Source: Microcebus murinus (Eukaryota > Chordata > Mammalia > Primates > Cheirogaleidae). From it: 64,000 bases of DNA. The DNA is taken from NCBI RefSeq assembly GCF_040939455.1, contig NC_134112.1, positions 66,791,001-66,855,000 of the forward strand. Reading direction: 5' to 3'. Of this stretch, positions 12,000 through 24,218 are shown piece after piece (positions within the stretch are counted from its first letter, which is position 1; each line of letters starts with the position of its first letter). The notes under the pieces are model-generated. The model had not been told where the DNA came from. It worked only from the letters and a program-made list of their open reading frames with translations, and ran no database searches. Made by a program: the position numbers and the translations under genes.

Positions 12000-12470
12000 C
12001 CATGTCTTACTTTGAGAATCTTTTGCCTGTTACAAGCCAAGAACGAAAACACTTTTATTTTCTAACCCATAAAATTCCTCTAATTTCTGATTCAAGTTTA
12101 TTTATCTCTCCCCATGCCTTATACAAAGCTATAAGAAGCCAACTGACAATTTCAATATTCTGCCTGGAAATCTCCTTAGCCAAATTTACAAATACATTAG
12201 GCATATTTTCTATTTTCCAAGTTCCTGCAAGTGACAGTTTTTTAAATTGTTTCAGTACCATAAAACATGGGTCACCATCATTTCAGTCTGCAACAACAGC
12301 TTCCTTACCACTTTTCTGTTTCCATAAACGGTGGCTTGTCATTTGTCCAGCCCCTGCCAACAATCCCTTCACCACTCTGCCAGCCTCTATGCCACTCAGT
12401 CCCAAAACCAATGCCACATATTTTAGGTTTTTGTTATGGCAGCATCTCAATAATAACACCAATTTTTGTT
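12000..12470 (-). mobile_element. MaLR internal sequence (antisense orientation)
   Basis: On the plus strand, CCAGCCTCTATGCCACTCAG, CCACATATTTTAGGT, GTTATGGCAGCATCTCAATA and ACACCAATTTTTG follow the order expected for the reverse complement of MaLR internal sequence next to its 5' LTR. The 172-codon plus-strand open frame over 12002-12520 crosses this junction and reads the wrong strand, so it is not taken as a gene. Confidence 0.55.
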
Positions 12471-12890
12471 TCAGTTCTCTATCATTCCATAACAACCCAC
12501 TCCAAAACTATGTGTATTAAAAGAAAAACTAAAATTTATCTGCTCATGGTCCTACGACTTAGGTTCTCTTCAGCCAGGAAAGTCCTCTGCTGGTCGCTCT
12601 TGAGGTCACTCATGTGGGGCTCAGCAGGGGCTGGACAATCCCAGAGGGCCTCGCTGACCTGTCAGGCACTCAACTGGGGCTTGCTGACCAGGATGCCTCG
12701 TGGATCCTCCAATATCTCCTTAATCAGAATAGCCTGAGTTCTCACATGTTCACGAGTACTTACCAAGCTTATAGTTGAGGAATATTTGCTGACATCCCAT
12801 TGGCCAAAACAAGTCATACAGCCAGAGACAATGTGGAAGGAAACTATACAAATCAATGAGGGAGGCCCGATTCACTGAGGAGTCTTTACT
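12471..12890 (-). mobile_element. MLT1-like MaLR LTR
   Basis: Plus-strand landmarks TTCCATAACAACCCACTCC and AAAATTTATCTGCTCATGG, then a TGGGGCTCAGCAGGGGCTGG-type block, are the reverse of a MLT1-class LTR. With 12000-12470 it forms an LTR plus the start of the interior, in the same orientation as IMMP2L. Confidence 0.6.
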
Positions 12891-12939
12891 GTAAAAATCT
12901 ACACATCTCCCTTGCTAAAGTGACGGGCCTTTCACTCAG

Positions 12940-13390
12940 CTGACACTCTTGTGCTTGTGCTTCCTGTTGGTCATTTTAAAAGCCACAGAAATAAAAGACA
13001 GCTTATCTGTTTTAAAAGAGGAAAAATATTCACTGGTAAAAAATAATAAATAAATAACTTCTAAAATTGTAAAGATACTTTTAAAAGCAAATGATAATCT
13101 AAAAAGTATACAACAGCATTTTAAAAATCCAAATAAAATAAAAAATAATGGAAAATGAAAATTAGGAATAAAAATAAACTTCATAAAATAGAAAAAAAAT
13201 TGAAGTTAAAATTAAAAAAACATTGAAGTAAAAATTGAAGTTAAAATGACATAAATTAATATAATAACATGAGTATATAGAAACAATAAGCTAAAAACTA
13301 TGTAAATATACAATGAATAATCTAACAGACAAAGGGAAGGGAAGTAAAATTTTTTTTAAAGGTATGAGTAAGAATTCAAAAGTTTAACAA
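12940..13390. repeat. A-rich low-complexity tract
   Basis: Very A-rich plus strand with degenerate AAAT repeats. Near-repeats of TTGAAGTTAAAATT and TTGAAGTAAAAATTGAAGTT lie at 13199-13248. No transposon ends seen. Confidence 0.7.
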
Positions 13391-13851
13391 AGACAATCAG
13401 CATTTTTCGAGCAAAAACAACTACTGTGTCTAACAAACTCCCCAACAATTTGCCCTCACCTGAGACTTAGGACTATCTGTAAAAAAAAATAGTTCTCAAA
13501 TTGTAATATTTACAGAGCTTGTTAAAATCCATATTCCAAAAGTCCTTAGAAAATATTTCTAATTTCATAGATCTGGAATGGGGAGAATGGGGCTCATGAA
13601 CTTTTGTAAGTACTGCAGATGATGTTCATATTATAAAAAAAGACACAAGGGTCACAGTGACTACAAAAGGGTTTTCTCAGACAAGGGACAGATGATGGAC
13701 CTCCTTAGCCTTTACATTGCACCTATTGCTTGAAGCCCTTATGATGAGGCCACATTTAAAATTTCAGAATCAAAAGTTAACATGCTCCATTCCCTTAGTT
13801 ATAGCTCAATTGCAGCTGCTTCACCCTTTTATGCCTCCCTCCAGCAATAAA
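13391..13851. other. Intronic DNA, nothing recognised
   Basis: No coding signal, no identified repeat. Confidence 0.4.
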
Positions 13852-14135
13852 ACAGCATTTTTCAAACTACAGGTCATGATCAATCTGTGAGTCATAGAAT
13901 CAATTTAATGGGTTGTGACCAGAACAGAAAATATCAGAGGGCATTGCACATAATGACGGTAATTACAGCTTAAGTATTGTTACATGAAACTTTTGCTTCA
14001 GTTGTATGTGTATATAGTGCAAAATTACATTACTTAATATGAGTCATGGGCAAAAAGCCTTGAAAATTTCATAAAGAATAGGATAGATTCATCAAGAAAC
14101 TAAAAAGTTTTCAGAATAATGGTTCGGAAACACCC
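13852..14135. mobile_element. hAT-like non-autonomous DNA transposon (ancient)
   Basis: Begins CAGCATTTTTCAAACTAC, continues with a GTCATGATCAATCTGTGAGTC-type palindromic block and AATGGGTTGTGACC, and ends near GGTTCGGAAACACCC, imperfectly inverse to the start. No clear target duplication remains. It shares blocks with 27688-27968. Confidence 0.5.
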
Positions 14136-14244
14136 TCAAAGTCTAAGAAAAAAAATTAATGATGATAATTTCATTTACACACATTTCTGTGGGGTTTAAT
14201 TATTTAGAAACATCAATGCTTCAAAGAACAAATTTAATATGCAT

Positions 14245-14560
14245 TTATTCAGCATCCTTCTAAACAGGTATGGTAAAAGAAATACAGTTCCTTTCTTTTA
14301 GAAGCTTACAAATTAGGGTTAATAACTAGAAATAACTAGAGGACAATACAAAAGGATGTATGATCACAAGTTAAATTTATAGTGCTGTAGGATTTCAAAT
14401 AAATAAATGACAGAATTAAGGAAAGTTGTATAAAGAAGATAGAACTTGAGTGTAGCCTTAAAGGAAACATATTAATAAGATTTTAAAAAGCAGAGAGGAA
14501 AAGGCATGGTAATGAGTCTTGTTATATAGTCAAAGTAGGCTAAATGCTGATAAAAAGAAT
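14245..14560 (+). repeat. Ancient interspersed repeat, family not assigned
   Basis: Block order (AGAAGCTTACAAATTAGG, then GACAATACAAAAGGATG, then TGAGTGTAGCCTTAAAGG) resembles a mammalian-wide repeat also suggested at 30.1-31.3 kb and 50.3-50.7 kb. I cannot name the family. Confidence 0.35.
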
Positions 14561-14728
14561 TCCAAAAGCTCAGAGGCATAACATTAAAGTGAGTGGATCA
14601 GCTCCATACAGTAATTCAGAAACCCAGGTTCTCTGAATCTTGTATATTTTGCACATGTGTATATATGCGTGTATATGTGTGTGTGTAGTATATTATGATG
14701 TTTTGACATCTTAAAAAAAATCTTTCTA

Positions 14729-15060
<332 letters not shown>

Positions 15061-15099
15061 AAAAAATCTTTCTGGCTAAGGAGAGACTGCCCCTCCCCA

Positions 15100-15254
15100 C
15101 AGCAGTCCCCTTTTGAGCACTAGAGATTGGTTTTCATGGAAGACAATTTTTCCATGGGATGGTAGTGGGTGGGGGGAGGCAGGGTAGCTCTGCATCCCAG
15201 TCCCTAACAAGCCACTGACTGGTAGAGTCTGTGGCCTAGGGTTGGGGACCACAG
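15100..15254. mobile_element. hAT-Charlie MITE (MER30-like), 155 bp
   Basis: TIR CAGCAGTCCCC at the left and GGTTGGGGACCACAG at the right. Interior ATGGAAGACAATTTTTCCAT is shared with the copy at 52707. Flanks CCTCCCCA (15092-15099) and CCTCCCAG (15255-15262) are an imperfect 8-bp duplication. Confidence 0.65.
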
Positions 15255-15264
15255 CCTCCCAGGG

Positions 15265-15700
15265 TTAGTCAATTCTTAGAGATAGAAAAGGCTCAACCAG
15301 AAGCATGCCTTTGATATGCAAACTAACCAATCCAGAACCACATCTCCTCTACCAGGCCAGCATACCCCAAAAGACAATATTCCTCCATCTTAATCATCCC
15401 AGGGCCAGGTACCGGGCAACTAGGGACAAACTATATGGCTTAGAGCCCATCAAAATTATTCAAACTAGCCAATCCTAAACTGTTCACCTCCCTCTGCCTT
15501 GCCCTTCCTGCCCAGAAACCCAAGTAAAGGCTCTTGCTATCAACTTCGGCCTCCTGAACACCCTGATGTCTTTCCCATGTGACCCTACATGCCCTGCTTT
15601 GCCTCCTGTCTCTAGGACTTGTGAGTATAATAAACTTCGTTTCCCTGAGCCTCTCTTCCGGCTCCTCTAGTAGCCTCACCTTACTACTCAACGCCTAAAA
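15265..15700 (+). mobile_element. Probable ERV LTR remnant
   Basis: Contains repeated CCAATCC boxes (about 15328 and 15469), a promoter-like C-rich stretch, AATAAA at 15629-15634 and a CTCTTCCGGCTCCTCTAG end typical of class I LTRs. No paired LTR or internal genes seen; subfamily not assigned. Confidence 0.45.
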
Positions 15701-16309
15701 GAATACAAAACATCTGCATCTAGCCAGCAGACAAAACAGAGAGTATGGAGGATCACAAAGAAGGTTTTGAAGGGCCAGGCCTGGAAATCGTACCTTATTT
15801 CTCCCATTTTCCACTGGCCAGGACTCAGTCACATCTGATATTAGGGAAGATTTAAAAAATAGAGCCAAAATGGAGAAATTCCATTGATCACTACCCCTAC
15901 CTTATAACTAAAATATCCTGAACAAAACACAACAAACAAATACAGGAAGATCTGCAATGTGGAAAGAAGAAAGACTAGAGGGTGGGACCTTAAGACTTGA
16001 GGAATGACACCACAGCAACTCCCCCAGATATTCTTTTCACTTCCCATATATCCTAGATTAAGCACTGGAGAAGCCTGAAACAGGCCAGAGAAAAAATGCC
16101 TGAAGAAAAGCCTACTCTCTCTAGCCAAAGGATGGCCTAGCAGAACAGACAACAGTTTTGTTAATAACCATCCTACACCAGTCAAACACCAAAGGCAAAA
16201 AAGCTGGACTTCTAACCCTACCATAATGAGATGGTGCAAGTAGACCCTTTACTTCCCCTATTAGGCAGCAAAAAGGTAGAATGACAGACAGCATGAGAAG
16301 AACAAAGTT
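15701..16309. other. Unassigned, possibly a 5' L1 segment
   Basis: Between an LTR-like end and L1 ORF2 sequence. GACTAGAGGGTGGGACCTTA and AGCACTGGAGAAGCCTGAAA recall 5' regions of old L1M elements, but I cannot confirm this. Minus-strand frames at 15841-16444 show no domain. Confidence 0.3.
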
Positions 16310-16895
16310 AAAGGCACCAAACAACTTGATGTCAAAATATACTACCAAGCTATAGTAATCAAAACAGTATTGTATGGGCATAAAAACAAACATGGAACAG
16401 AATAAACCAATGGAACAGAATAGAGAACCCAGAAATAAATGCATACATTTATGGTAAATTAATCTTCAATCAAGGTACCAAGGACACCCAATGGTGAAGG
16501 GATAACCTCTTTAATACATGGTGTTCACAAAACTGGATATCCACATGCAGAAAAATAAAATTGGACCCTTATCTCACACCATATAGAGAAGTCAACTCAA
16601 AACGTATTAAAAGATCTGAAACCACAAAACTACTAGAAGAAAACATAGAGGAAAAGCTTCATGACATTGGTCTGGGCAATGATTTCTTGGATATTATTCC
16701 AAAAGCACAGGCAACAGAAGCAAAAATAGACAACGGATATTTCATCAGATTGGAAAGTTTCTGCAAAGCAAAGGAAACAACCCACAGAATGAATCTATGA
16801 AATGGGAAAAAATACTTACAAACTATACATCTGATAAGGGGTTAATATATAAATATATTAGGTACTCAAACAATTCTAAACCTCAATACACCTGT
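16310..16895 (+). mobile_element. L1 ORF2 C-terminal fragment
   Basis: Colinear with the L1 region downstream of RT: AAGCTATAGTAATCAAAACAG, GGACCCTTATCTCACACC and TTGGTCTGGGCAATGATTTC. A 79-codon piece at 16561-16800 stays open. It stops before the 3' UTR, so it is truncated or rearranged at the right. Confidence 0.85.
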
Positions 16896-16899
16896 TTTT

Positions 16900-17225
16900 T
16901 TAAAAAAGTAGATGGAATAGTATAATGAACCACCATGTTACCCATTGCTTACAGTCAACAAGTATGAACTCATGGCCATCTTATTTCATCTCTACTCTTC
17001 TTCCTCCCATATTATTTAAGAGTAAATTTCTTAAGATTCATATTGTAATGATAAGGGTTTTTGGTTTTTTTTAACACAACCATGATATTATTACACCTAA
17101 AAAAAATACACAAGTGATAAGATTAGCACTTTACTTGGACATTTTAAATAATGTTTTGTTGCTTTCTCCTATTCTGTTAAAAATACTATATTTAATACCT
17201 GATAGTTCCAACAGCTAAAGCCTTT
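16900..17225 (+). repeat. Ancient repeat, L1-like 3' sequence
   Basis: TATAATGAACCACCATGTTACC, ACTCATGGCCATCTTATTTC and the CATGATATTATTACACCTAA block match a familiar diverged mammalian repeat, probably an old L1 3' region. Family uncertain. Confidence 0.4.
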
Positions 17226-17969
17226 AAGATTTGGTTCTGCTAAAGGTTGCTTCTGAGTCTCACTTACAGTGCTCATTTCCTCCTGTGAGTTTTACTATGA
17301 GATCATGGTCATCAAACTTTATCATTGGGATTCTACAAAGCCTGGCTGCAAGCCGCATGTGCCCAGGGAGGGTTGATGCTAGCTTCTTCCAGGTGCCTGT
17401 GGCTGCTCTAAACACAAGGCCACTGTACATTAATATCTCAGTTCACTGTTTTTCAGTTGCAGTGAAAGTGAATCACAACCTTAATCCCACATTAGAGGTT
17501 TCCCCCACTACTCAGAGCCTAGAAAATATTTCTTGCATAACAGATTTTTGTTTTAGTTTATCCATTTCCTAAAGATATGTCTCTTCCATGGTCCTTATTT
17601 TATTTAGAATTTCTGTTCCAGTTTTCTACCTGGCATGAGCCCAGGGCTTTGTCTTCCAATCCTCATGTGGCCACTAAAACCAAAAACTCTAAATTACCTG
17701 GAATTGACAAATGTCCACAGCACAGCAACTGCTGGCTTTAATGCATACTTACCACCCTGAAAATATATTCTCCCTTATTGTGGTCTCTGAACATTTCCCT
17801 TGCCTCCCTGCATAGTCAGTTATACATTTTTAAAGATTCTTAATGTTTTAATTTCTTAAGAGTTTTGCATTAGGATATTTCAAGATGTCTAATCTGTCAT
17901 AGTTCCAGAAACTGAAGTCTAATCCTTCTTATAAAGTTTATAATGTTTAAACTTTATAAGAAAAGAGTA
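17226..17969. other. Intronic DNA, nothing recognised
   Basis: A 113-codon frame at 17231-17572 lacks any recognisable domain or splice context. The last bases (17961-17969) are the Alu target duplication. Confidence 0.4.
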
Positions 17970-18362
<393 letters not shown>

Positions 18363-18539
18363 TTAAATCCTAAATACGCTACAGAACCATCCCAAAATTA
18401 CATAACATACTAATTATACCATTCCATAAACCACAATAAAATGAAACAAAATATCACTGAGAGAAGGAATAGAGAGGCATCCTAACAGTGATAAAATATG
18501 ACTTTTATTAGTTATTATTTAGTAAAATGGATAGCACAC

Positions 18540-18645
18540 TCAGACTGGCTCAAGCTAGAGCTATATTAATAAAATTTATATGACTATGTGAGCTTAGGTA
18601 AAATACCTCAACTGTCTGAGGCTCAGTTTTTCAAATGTAAGGTTT
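18540..18645 (+). repeat. MIR fragment
   Basis: TGTGAGCTTAGGTAAAATACC, then CTGAGGCTCAGTTTTTCAAATG, follow the MIR core. Diverged. Confidence 0.55.
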
Positions 18646-18894
18646 AGAACTTGAGTCAACATCCCTTCATTTATCTAAAGCTCTACGTTACTCTGAAGAA
18701 AGTATTCAATTTATAAATCAGCTAAAGAAAAGCATTACTATACCAATCAGCAAGTATCATAACTTAGAAGGAAAAGTATATAGAATTATTAAGTGTTAAA
18801 AGGGAATTATGTATGCAACTTATTTCAAATAGTTCCAAAACACAATGTTTGTGTGCATACATACATACATGTGTGTATATACATGTATAAATAT

Positions 18895-19062
18895 GGGGGT
18901 CAGGGGAGGAGAGGCAGGGAAGGAGAGAGAGAATAAAATAAATTTGCCAAAATATTACAAACTGGTATATCTGAGTAGAGAACCCATGGGAGTTCTCTGT
19001 ACTACTCTTGTAACTTTTGTGTAAATCTAAAATTACTGTAAGAATCATTTTAAAAAGCATAA
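18895..19062 (+). mobile_element. L1M 3' UTR end
   Basis: GGAGAGAGAGAATAAAATAA, GGAGTTCTCTGTACTACTC and TTACTGTAAGAATCATTTTA resemble the end of old L1M elements. A (CATA)n-like tract at 18858-18890 lies just upstream. Confidence 0.55.
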
Positions 19063-21444
19063 TGAAGTCAGTGTTTAAATAACAGACATAACCCTAGATA
19101 TATAAAACAGTAACATACAGTGTCTAACATGGGATGTGAAGAAAAATCCACAAAGGAACATTATGAAGTTATTACTCGCCAACTGTTTTAGGATCACATA
19201 TGTTTGTTGCTATAAATACAACAAACCCTCTATTAATGACATGTTACAGATCTACACAAAAATCATAACATCCTAAGGGGTGAAAACCTCAGGTGAGATT
19301 TCTGAGCCAAAGGTAATGCAGGAAGAAAGCACACAAGTAAGCCAATAAAGCATTCCAACATTAAATCCTGGCTTCCTTTGACGTCAGCCCCAGCCGGCCA
19401 AGGTGAGCGACAACACAGAGGAGTCAGCACAGGAGGAAATGTGTGCCAGGTGGTTCCCAGCATCTTGGAAGTGCAAATTCAGCAGGTAACATAAAACTCC
19501 CTAACTGTACCTTAAATGCTGGTATATAAATCACAAATGTCTCTTTTCTTGAGAGTCTATTTGTAATCCAGCTCCTCAGAATGTCAAAATAACAGCTACA
19601 ACCAACAATGACTGTTGAGTATTATTAAGCCCTCTGCAGGTTAAAAATTTTTTAAATAAAAATAAAGATGGAGAGAGAGTGTCTCCCTGCTTGCTTTTTT
19701 TTTTTTTTGTCAGAACTTTTAATTTCAAACTCAGTAGGAAACATGGTAATAACTGCAAAGAACCAGATAGGAATCGAAGAGGTTTATTACAAACCAGTTT
19801 CTTCAGGATCATACACAGGTAGCTGAAAGTCAAGACAATTTCAAACCAATGCATGTGTGTTATTGATGAAAAAAGATCTCAATGTTGATTAAATTCTGTG
19901 TTTTCTCATATTATCTAAGTTCCTCATATATTCTGCATATACATATCTATGAAGGCTGAGCTGGAGAGACAGTATTGTGTAGTAATGTTTTCAAGCATTT
20001 TCCCCTCTGGCTACACAAAATAGAAAAAAGAAAATACTATATTATATGAAAATTATGTAGCAATTGCAACAAAAATAAAACATCTAAATTATTTCTTTTA
20101 CTTTTTAAATTCTTAAATCTTAATTGTAAATGTGGAAAGCATGCACCTTTCATCAGAACCAATGACCCTGCTGCAGGCATTCTCCATCAAATAAAATCTA
20201 AAACTTTGGTGTGAGGTCATTAAACTATTCCCAGGGCACCCTTTTACTCTAAAAGCTTCTGTAAGCGATTGAAGTTCTAATTTGAATAATTGCATTCCAC
20301 CTACATAAATTCCCTTTGTAGTTTCAACTGTATGCAATATCGGTCTTCATTTCCTGAATTAAATTAATGTCATGTAATGTGGTGCTCCTCTTTAAAAAAA
20401 AAAAGTGCATCTACTTTCATAGTAACCTTTCACCAACCAGTAGAAGAGATGCATGTGCACTAGTGGGGAATAGGTCAGTATGAATAATCATTAACCAACA
20501 ATTTGTGCCAGTATTCATTGTATGTTCAGCGCTGCAAAAGGGACATCTTGCCCAATAAAATGGATGTAGCTATAAAACTGTATAAAAAATCAAATGTTTT
20601 ATAAACTCAATCCTATTTTCCATTGAATTACATCAATGTACCACTATAAACTTTATGTTCATTTATGATTTACCTTCAACTAGCTGAGACTCCTCATGTT
20701 TGATCAACCCTATCCTTCTAGTCAGATACTCAATGAATTATAAATTAATACTGAACAACCTAACCTAAAAAAACAACCACTGAGTAGTGTTCAAAAAGGA
20801 AAGAATTCTTTCTCATAAGAGGGAATTCTGAAAACAAGTTTCCCCTAAATCGCAAGCCAATAGAATTTTTGAAAGACCTAAAAACAGTTCTTACAGTAAA
20901 ATGTGTTACTCAAAGTGAATTTTTCAGTGTTGCTGTAATAGTACTTATTCAATAAACCCAAAGGACTGGTATTAAAGGAGATTTGATCTTTCAATCCTTG
21001 GATTTCCTTAAACGACACATCTACAAGTTGCTGAGTGATCTTCCAGAGTGGCTTTTCTCAGAGTCAAGAAAAACAGTGTGTTCCCCGCAGGATGCTCAGG
21101 GACTTCCAGAGATCTCCACGCCCCGCCAGCTATTTCAGTAAGTAAGTCATTAGAGAAATTTAAAGACAAGAATTTATTCCAACTGTCAAAAATTCTGCTC
21201 AGCCCCATGATCCAAGCATGTTTAGTTCATCAATGCTGTAGAGTAGCAAAGATGTCTTCAAATATACTCAATTAGTTAATTACCAAAGCTCATCATTGCA
21301 ATTTCTGCTCCTAAATAATTTTACCTATGATTCAGTGATATCTAATGAAACTATAAATGAAATTATCTGTTATACCTAGAGTTAGTCTCAAATTCATAAA
21401 ATATACACCCAAATGTAATAAATATATATTTTTCCTTTCTTCCC
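19063..21444. other. Apparently single-copy intronic DNA
   Basis: Almost 2.4 kb with no transposon I can recognise, the longest such stretch close to the exon. It includes a palindromic CRE-type octamer TGACGTCA at 19379-19386 and homeodomain-like AT motifs at 20270-20380. No coding frame is convincing. Confidence 0.45.
19379..19386. promoter_or_regulatory. CRE-type octamer (possible CREB/ATF site)
   Basis: Perfect palindrome TGACGTCA in CpG-poor surroundings, followed by GCCCCAGCCGGCC. One motif alone does not prove function. Confidence 0.25.
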
Positions 21445-21459
21445 AGGATATCCATTTTT

Positions 21460-21582
21460 ATTATAGGGATAGGGTCTCTCTATATTGCCCAGGCTGGTCT
21501 CAAACTCCTGGCCTCAAGTAATCCTCCTACCTCAGCCTCCCAAAGTGCTGGGATTACAGATGTGAGCCACGGCACCCAGCCC
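21460..21582 (-). mobile_element. Free left Alu monomer (FLAM-like)
   Basis: Only the left arm is present, reversed: AGGCTGGTCTCAAACTCCTG, CAAAGTGCTGGGATTACAG, then AGCCACGGCACCCAGC. It is flanked by AGGATATCCATTTT (21445-21459) and AGAATATCCATTTT (21583-21596), an almost perfect target duplication, so it integrated as a monomer. Confidence 0.85.
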
Positions 21583-21649
21583 AGAATATCCATTTTGCTT
21601 TTATTCAGAAAATAGCATCCCTCTTCCTCTGGGAGATGTCACCTGTACT

Positions 21650-22205
21650 CCACTCCTAACTCCCACATAACAACGTGGTTCAAACAGACATTGTCATTTT
21701 CTTACAGATCACTCATCCTAGCCACAGACTAGTTGTATGCACCTGTCCAAAGCTAGACCAATGATGGTTCCCATCCTGATAGCCAAAGTTGATCTAGTTA
21801 TTTCTATATTTAAGGGAAAGTGACCCAAGCTGAATCAACCACAGTCCTTCTCTCCAAGATTTTTCAAACTAAAATTAAGACAAGAGGAGTGATCTCTCTC
21901 AGGTGGTGATGAAACTGGGCATCCTAAGGCATGAGAGCTGCCAGCAGCCATGTGCCTTGCCATGTGGAGAAAGCTGCTCTGAGAAAACTAAGCCAAGATG
22001 CAGACAGAAGCAGAACTTAGAAACGGAAGACCGAACACCCTGGCAATGTTCAAGTCCTGGTTCCAGTTGTCCCTGACAACTGCCATACTCCTGTCTTCCT
22101 CATGGGTACATAATAAGCCTTCCAATAAATACTGCTTCAGACCAAAGTTAATTTGAGCTGTTTTTCTATAACCAGTAGCCAAGGAAACTCTATATAATAA
22201 ACCAA
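21650..22205 (+). repeat. Ancient LTR-like or MER-type repeat, unassigned
   Basis: AGCCATGTGCCTTGCCATG, then TTCCAATAAATACTGCTTCAG and a GTAGCCAAGGAAACTC end, follow the layout of a common mammalian LTR-like repeat with AATAAA near the end. I cannot name it. Confidence 0.35.
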
Positions 22206-24083
22206 ACAAATTTCAAGGTAATAAATTTGACTTCTTAGGGATGAGGCTCAGGAATACTACAAGAAATTCTAATGCATCTACAGATTCTAATGCATCTAAT
22301 GCAAACCCAGCTTTAGTCCATGGACTGCATTTAGGAATGACATGATTTAACACTTTCTTCACTGCCTTCTTCATTGAAGATAAGCTTTGTCCTTTCATAA
22401 GACAATCGATTTCTTGTGAGCAAGAACCATATATTTTTAATAAATTACCTTGGCTCTTAGAATAAGCCATGAACATAGATGTTCAATAGGAATATACAGA
22501 GCTAAAAATATGAAGATTGACATACTATGATTGCCACGTGATCCTCTGGATCATCAGATCCAAAGTAAAGAGGTTATGTGGTCTGGAAAAATCCTTCTCA
22601 GGATAGTGAGGGCTGTGTAGCAAAACAGCACTAAAAAAATTGGAGAAAATCATTATTAACCTGATTATTTGTTACCCATGGATGGATTCAAAGGAATCCT
22701 CGGGACCAAAAGGGGATTTGGGTGGCTGTGTAGAAGACAGTTTTAATCTGAAATGAAGACTCTAACTCAAAAGCTCAGCAAAGAAAGCCTACCTTTCCCT
22801 AAGGATTGAGTCTAAGACAAGGCAGGCTGCTAGGAACTCAAAATTAAAGAGGCAGGAAGTATAAAATCCAGTCTATGTTAAAGGTATTAAACTGTATTTA
22901 GAAATAAAGCCATATACCTGTAAATCTCTCTTCCAATGTTTACTGTATCCCTACATTAAAATATTTTTTGCATTCAAAGTAAATGACCAGTTTGGTTTAG
23001 GCTGGTGACCCCCTGTGAAGAGAACATGAAAGACAAAGATAGAGCTCAGACCCTCCTGCCCAGGAGAAGGCCCTAACTACCCTCAAGTGATGGAAGTAGA
23101 ATATAAAGGCAGCCCTGCTTTAATCCTTTATCTTCACCCTAAAAGCACAACACCCTAAGGATCTGCTGGCCTTCCTTATCTCGCTGACTACCAGGACTCA
23201 GGAAGAAGCCTGGTTTTCAATACCATAATTACAATAAATAAAGCAAATTCATTCTAACTCCTTAAAGCTGATATATATGCCCTTAACTAGTTCTAACACA
23301 CACAAAAAAAACTAAGGTGGTTATTATCTGTATAATTTTAATTTCTTAGAAGCTTATATATTCATTTTAATTGTTTTACACAGCTATTTAGCATGATTCA
23401 TGAACTTAATGCATGCCAACAAGTGAAAAAAACAAATCATATTATGAAATGCAAATTCTGTTTAACTGCAAAAACTTACTCAAACAGCTAGGTTTTAGAC
23501 ATCAACTTGAGAAAATCAAAATTTCCTCTAAGTTATTCCAGAAGACTATTTGCGTATAACTTTCGGAAATTTCCACTCCAAAGTACTTCCACTATAAACT
23601 GCACTTAATCTTTTCAATCAGCAACATGCTTAAAGAACACACTAGAATATCTTGGATCAGTGATCTAGACTTTTCTACAAACTAAAATCATGCAGCTATA
23701 TGATGTAATAGAGTAAATGAATTTGACTCAAATCTATCCTGCAACTGTTCTAATATTTTGGTCTTAAAAGGATATTCAAATATGGCCATATTCACAGAAA
23801 ATGGGATCAGTTAGCAAAATTCCTTTAGAATCTCTATTCACAATTCTCAGAAAAAAATCAACCCAGTGGGCTATCTGATAGTTATTTTTATTCACCTCTA
23901 CTCTGATTATAATATGACTACATTAGAAGACCTTAAAAAGAAATTTAGTAAAGTGAAATTTTAGTTCAATGCCTTTTTATGCCCTTTCAGTTCCCAGAGT
24001 AGACATAACTAGAACTCTCATTTCTAGTGCTTGAGAAACAATGAAGCATGTGCTTTAAAGAATGAAGGTGTATTCATTTTCAC
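22206..24083. other. Intron just downstream of the IMMP2L exon
   Basis: No transposon or second exon is recognised. A 22-bp near-duplication of TTCTAATGCATCT occurs at 22267-22300. The splice donor on the minus strand reads CAG then GTGAAAATG. Confidence 0.5.
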
Positions 24084-24218
24084 CTGCATTGATGCTCCTT
24101 CCACTCTTGCTACACAGGCGACCCGATCCAAGAAAGTCACGGCCACAGGCACTGCCACAAAGAAGCCTTTACAAAAGGCCTTGAAGGATCTTTTCACCCA
24201 CCCTTGTGACTGTGCCAT
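24084..24218 (-). CDS. IMMP2L: IMMP2L first coding exon (residues 1-45, partial CDS)
   Basis: On the minus strand this segment reads as 45 codons starting [10 protein letters not shown] and ending in [10 protein letters not shown], which I recognise as the N-terminus of mitochondrial inner membrane protease subunit 2. The family is an SPase I-like serine protease of the inner membrane. With IMMP1L it cleaves sorting signals of intermembrane-space proteins such as cytochrome c1. Residues about 13-35 ([20 protein letters not shown]) form the single membrane segment. GASMQ at 41-45 is the active-site box, with Ser43 as nucleophile; the catalytic lysine and the proline completing SMxP lie in later exons outside the window. 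The frame ends at a phase-0 boundary followed by GT (plus 24083-24082). Compared with the human protein as I remember it, residues 11-12 are Ser-Phe instead of Tyr-Ile. No frameshift or stop is present. The start is chosen because it matches the family and lies two bases inside the acceptor. Confidence 0.95.

Noticed and set aside
12002..12520. 172-codon plus-strand frame
   Set aside because: Lies across MaLR internal sequence and LTR on the wrong strand, with Phe/Ser-rich chance composition and no domain.
15841..16444. Minus-strand frames of 107 and 132 codons with hydrophobic stretches
   Set aside because: Antisense to L1 and adjacent unassigned repeat-like DNA. Hydrophobicity comes from T-rich codons.
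17231..17572. 113-codon plus-strand frame
   Set aside because: No recognisable motif, conserved pattern or splice context.
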